This document shows positions 5,766-8,578 of a stretch of DNA of 8,578 nt, in pieces (position 1 is the first letter of the stretch; every line of letters begins with the position of its first letter). Under the pieces are notes generated by a model. That model was not told where the DNA came from, did no database searches, and worked only from the letters and a program-made list of their open reading frames with translations. This DNA is from Terriglobia bacterium (lineage in GTDB: Bacteria > Acidobacteriota > Terriglobia > UBA7540), in the NCBI GenBank assembly GCA_030042795.1, contig JASHYZ010000190.1, positions 1 through 8,578 on the forward strand. Direction: 5' to 3'. Position numbers and translations under genes: made by a program.

Positions 5766-7025
5766 CTACTTGGCGTCCTTCACAGTCTTGGGCTCGCGCA
5801 TGGCCTCCAGAATCTCCTCGGCGCTCAGGAGTCGATTCGCCTCTTTGGCCCGATTGTAGATGCGCTCGACGCGCTCGGCAGTGGCCTCAAGACCGTGTCT
5901 CTCGAGCCAGAAAACGACGTTCGACTTCCCGCTCATCGGACCAATTTCGATCTTCTGGTCCAGCCCGAACCAGTGTGAAGGCACCCCGGAGTAAACCCGA
6001 TCGGCCAATTCGGGATCGTCCTTGTGATAAGCCTTGATGACGGCCGCGGCGTGGACTCCGGTGGCGGTGCGAAAGGCGTCGGCGCCGAACACGGGATAGT
6101 TCGGGGGAATGCTGATGCCCACGGCCTCAGAGACGGCGCGCACGTAGTCCTTCAGCCGGGTCAGGTCGCGATCCGCATAGCCCGGAGCTCCCAGCAGCCG
6201 AAGGTTCACCAGCAACTGATCGATGGGCGTATTGCCGACGCGCTCGCCAATGCCAATCGCCGCGCCGTGCACCTGATCGGCGCCGGCTTCGTAAGCCACT
6301 AGCGAATTCACCACCGCCAGGCCTCGGTCGCAATGGCCGTGCCAGTCCACGCGAATCTGCTCACCGGTGGGCTTCACCACTTCCTCCACGACGAACCGCA
6401 CCAGCGCGTGCACGCCACGCGGCATGATGTGGCCGACCGTGTCGCACACGACGACGGCACGCGCCCCGCATTCAATAGCTGTGGTGTACAGCTTCTTAAT
6501 CACCTCTGGTTGGGCGCGCGTGGTGTCTTCGGTGACGTACATCACCGGTAACCCCAGGCTGCGTGCAAACCGTACGGCTTTCTCCGTGGCGCGCAGCAGG
6601 AAGTCGAGCGTCCAGTCCTCTGTATACTGCCGAATGGGGCTGGAACCTAAGAAAGTAGCGGCCTCGATTTCGAGACCCGTGGCTTGCGTCACGTCCGCAA
6701 TGGGCTGGATGTCGGATTCCAGGGTGCGGGCGGCGCAGTTGGCGCGGATGCACAGCTTCGAGCCGACGATCTCCTTCGCCAGCGCCTCTACACACTCTTG
6801 AGCGCGTGGCCCCGCGCCCGGAAGCCCGAGATTCAGGCTGTCAATGCCGAGAGCTTCCATTAAGTGCAGAAGTTCCAGCTTTTTTTCGATGGAGGGATCG
6901 GTAACGGATGGGGACTGCAACCCGTCGCGCAACGTCTCATCATTCAGCAACGGGCGCTTGCTGACGCGGAGCTGGGGGCCGGATGCTTTATTCCAGTCGT
7001 ATATGAGCCCGGCCGGGTCTTGCAT
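5766..7025 (-). CDS. LeuA/homocitrate synthase-like acyltransferase (DRE-TIM metallolyase superfamily)
   Basis: This 419-residue cytoplasmic enzyme belongs to the superfamily that condenses an acyl-CoA with a 2-oxo acid (2-isopropylmalate, homocitrate and citramalate synthases) or cleaves HMG-CoA. LNDETLRDGLQ at 27-37 holds the catalytic Arg (R33) and metal-binding Asp (D34). CDTVGHIMPRG lies at 194-204, the metal-binding HGH at 229-231, and GIGERVGNTPIDQLL at 258-272. SGKSNV (365-370) and the following helices resemble the LeuA/NifV communication region. The C-terminal leucine-regulatory domain of full LeuA (about 500+ residues) is absent. The usual HxHNDxG reads HGHCDRG. ATG at 7025 was chosen; an in-frame TTG at 7067 would add 14 residues encoded by a repeat hairpin. 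No good Shine-Dalgarno is seen. Substrate unknown. It lies 104 bp downstream of the aldehyde dehydrogenase gene, same strand. Confidence 0.85.
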   Translation of the reverse strand: MQDPAGLIYDWNKASGPQLRVSKRPLLNDETLRDGLQSPSVTDPSIEKKLELLHLMEALGIDSLNLGLPGAGPRAQECVEALAKEIVGSKLCIRANCAARTLESDIQPIADVTQATGLEIEAATFLGSSPIRQYTEDWTLDFLLRATEKAVRFARSLGLPVMYVTEDTTRAQPEVIKKLYTTAIECGARAVVVCDTVGHIMPRGVHALVRFVVEEVVKPTGEQIRVDWHGHCDRGLAVVNSLVAYEAGADQVHGAAIGIGERVGNTPIDQLLVNLRLLGAPGYADRDLTRLKDYVRAVSEAVGISIPPNYPVFGADAFRTATGVHAAAVIKAYHKDDPELADRVYSGVPSHWFGLDQKIEIGPMSGKSNVVFWLERHGLEATAERVERIYNRAKEANRLLSAEEILEAMREPKTVKDAK

Positions 7026-7056
7026 GTTCGTGTCGTGCGGGCCTCGTCGGCCCCAG

Positions 7057-7124
7057 GGCAGGCACAAGGCCTGTCACGTAAGGGCGACCCTTGTGGTCGC
7101 CCTGGGCACGCACCAGGCGTGCCC
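7057..7124. repeat. Triple-hairpin intergenic repeat cluster
   Basis: Three successive hairpins have 5-base loops. GGCAGGC (7057-7063) pairs with GCCTGTC (7069-7075), including one G-T pair. AGGGCGACC (7081-7089) pairs perfectly with GGTCGCCCT (7095-7103). GGGCACGC (7104-7111) pairs perfectly with GCGTGCCC (7117-7124). The cluster fills the gap between two co-directional genes and could act as an RNA-processing, mRNA-stabilising or attenuating element. There is no T-run, so a classical intrinsic terminator is not indicated. The second and third hairpins resemble widespread bacterial REP-like units (from memory). Confidence 0.75.
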
Positions 7125-7129
7125 TACGA

Positions 7130-8578
7130 TTAATGATGCGGCTCGCGCATCGAGCGAATCCGCGCCGGGGCCCGTCGAAGCAGACCGAACCCGCCGCGCA
7201 TCCTTAACCAGAAGCGGGGGGCGAAGAGGAAATCCACGAAGCTCTCCATCAGGCGGCCGGCCCGGCTGTCATAGCCAAACCACCACAGCTTGGGCAGCCG
7301 CGGCGCGAGGTCCACGTCAATATATTTTACGCGCGCCATCTCCATCACACCAATCCGGGAATGGGTGCGGCCGAGGCCGCTCAGCTTGAAACCGCCGTGC
7401 GGCGCCTCAGCGATTCCGAACGAGCTGAGGCAGTCGTTCACCATCACTGAACCGCACTCCAGGCTCCGCGCCAGGCGGTCGCCGCGCTGCGCGTCGCGAG
7501 TCCAGACGCTAGCGGAGAGTCCAAACTCCGAATCGTTCGCCAGGCGTACGGCCTCGGCCTCATCGCGCACCGTCATGATAGAAAGCACGGGTCCGAAGGT
7601 CTCCTCGCGCATGATCCGCATACCGTGGTGAACATTGGCCAGCACGGTGGGCTCATAGAAGAAGCCTCCGAGGCCCGCCGGGTTCGCGCGCTTCCCACCG
7701 GTGAGGATGGTGGCGCCCGCGGCCACAGCTTCTGCCACATGCTCTTCCACCATCTTGAGCTGGCGCTCGCGAATCAGCGGCCCTACTTCGGTGTCAGGAT
7801 CCTCACCCGCCCCGACGCGCAGCCGCCGCGTCTTCTCGACGCAAAGCTCAGTGAAGCGTTCGGCTATACGCTCCACCACATACACGCGCTCCGCCGAGAT
7901 GCAGGCTTGGCCGGCGTTAGTGAACGCTCCCCATACGGTCCCGCTCGCCGCGAGATCAAGATCGGCGTCCGCACACACAATCACCGGGTCTTTGCCACCA
8001 AGCTCGAGCACGGTGGGCAGCAGGCGCGCGACGGCCTGGGCCTGAATTCGCTTGCCCGTCGCAACGCTCCCAGTAAACACGAGCTTGTCGATCGCGGCGT
8101 TCTCCAGCGCCGAGCCCGTAGCGCCGTCGCCCACGATCACGTTGAGCACGCCAGCGGGCAAGCCGGCATCATCCGCGATCTGTTGGATGGCCAGGCCGGC
8201 TTGCGGCGTGAACTCGGAGGGCTTAAGCACTACGGTGTTTCCAGCCACTAGGGCCGCCGCAATCTGGTGCATCGGGATGCTGAAAGGATAGTTGAAGGGC
8301 GAGATGATGCCGACCACGCCGTAGGGCTCATATTCCAGGCGCCCACGCTTGAAGCGAACGGCCAGGTTCTGATGAGGCACGCTCTCCGGTGACAGAAACG
8401 CGGGCCCGTGGCGCGCCAGAAAATCGAGACCATCGAGCGCCACCATCACCTCAGTCAGTAGGGCCTCCACACGTGGCTTTCCCGTCTCGCGCGTGATCAG
8501 GGCCGCCAGATCGTGGCGGCGGTTGAAAAGCGCTTCTCGGATGCGCACCAAGTGCTCCGCCCGCCGGGCGGCTCCCAG
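7130..8578 (-). CDS. NAD(P)-dependent aldehyde dehydrogenase (5' end cut by right edge)
   Basis: The frame is open through base 8578, giving 482 visible residues; the N-terminal 50 or so residues of the family are missing. An in-frame TTG at 8551 is not a real start: the codons upstream of it (LGAARRAEH) continue normal family sequence. In visible numbering the active site is complete: N96 in SPFNYPF, K119 in KPSE (cofactor), E192 in LELGGKDP, C226 in NAGQACIS, and E326 in EETFGPV. The enzyme oxidises an aldehyde to its acid; closest by eye are succinate-semialdehyde and broad fatty or aromatic aldehyde dehydrogenases, so the substrate is open. After KYIDVD the protein carries about 55 extra residues with WWFGYD (432-437) and an amphipathic stretch FVDFLFAPRFWLRMRG, suggesting membrane association. 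A triple-hairpin repeat follows the stop. Confidence 0.92.
   Translation of the reverse strand: MGAARRAEHLVRIREALFNRRHDLAALITRETGKPRVEALLTEVMVALDGLDFLARHGPAFLSPESVPHQNLAVRFKRGRLEYEPYGVVGIISPFNYPFSIPMHQIAAALVAGNTVVLKPSEFTPQAGLAIQQIADDAGLPAGVLNVIVGDGATGSALENAAIDKLVFTGSVATGKRIQAQAVARLLPTVLELGGKDPVIVCADADLDLAASGTVWGAFTNAGQACISAERVYVVERIAERFTELCVEKTRRLRVGAGEDPDTEVGPLIRERQLKMVEEHVAEAVAAGATILTGGKRANPAGLGGFFYEPTVLANVHHGMRIMREETFGPVLSIMTVRDEAEAVRLANDSEFGLSASVWTRDAQRGDRLARSLECGSVMVNDCLSSFGIAEAPHGGFKLSGLGRTHSRIGVMEMARVKYIDVDLAPRLPKLWWFGYDSRAGRLMESFVDFLFAPRFWLRMRGGFGLLRRAPARIRSMREPHH

Noticed and set aside
7026..7067. TTG at 7067 as the start of the LeuA-like protein
   Set aside because: The extra 14 residues are encoded by the first hairpin of the repeat cluster and have no Shine-Dalgarno; the ATG at 7025 is just outside the repeat.
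8549..8551. TTG as the start of the aldehyde dehydrogenase
   Set aside because: The frame stays open to the window edge with normal family sequence upstream, and the protein would lack its N-terminal nucleotide-binding segment; the gene is simply cut by the window.

Overview
The window looks like a GC-rich chromosomal segment from a soil-type bacterium, most likely an Acidobacteriota (Bryobacterales/Solibacter-like). This is an inference from three things: intergenic repeats of the CACAGAG, TGCGGCC-AAA-GGCCGCA and GGGCGACC-CTTGT-GGTCGCCC types, a secreted tannase/feruloyl-esterase-family hydrolase, and a UbiA prenyltransferase of the MqnP-like subtype. No rRNA, tRNA, CRISPR array, transposase or phage gene was recognised.

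Left part (1-1708): the N-terminal 103 residues of an FAD-binding oxidase resembling alkyldihydroxyacetonephosphate synthase (AGPS) run off the left edge on the minus strand. A 371-bp gap with a double hairpin separates it from a divergent lipid kinase of the diacylglycerol kinase/YegS family on the plus strand. Together they suggest a small glycerolipid, possibly ether-lipid, locus.

Middle (1709-5092): a repeat-rich gap of about 390 bp is followed by a small unrecognised 103-residue protein on the plus strand. It converges on a UbiA-family aromatic prenyltransferase, which lies downstream of a secreted tannase/feruloyl-esterase-like protein; both of these are on the minus strand.

Right part (5093-8578): all on the minus strand, in transcription order, are an aldehyde dehydrogenase cut by the right edge, a three-hairpin repeat cluster, a LeuA/homocitrate-synthase-like acyltransferase, and a VapBC-type toxin-antitoxin pair. 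The toxin appears to start at a TTG that overlaps the antitoxin stop. The pair has its own candidate promoter and sits 39 bp upstream of the tannase gene.

No clearly new multi-gene system is visible. The items most worth following are the AGPS-like/lipid-kinase pair, the LeuA-like enzyme with an altered HxHND motif, the aldehyde dehydrogenase with a probable membrane-associating tail, and three different intergenic repeat families packed into 8.6 kb.
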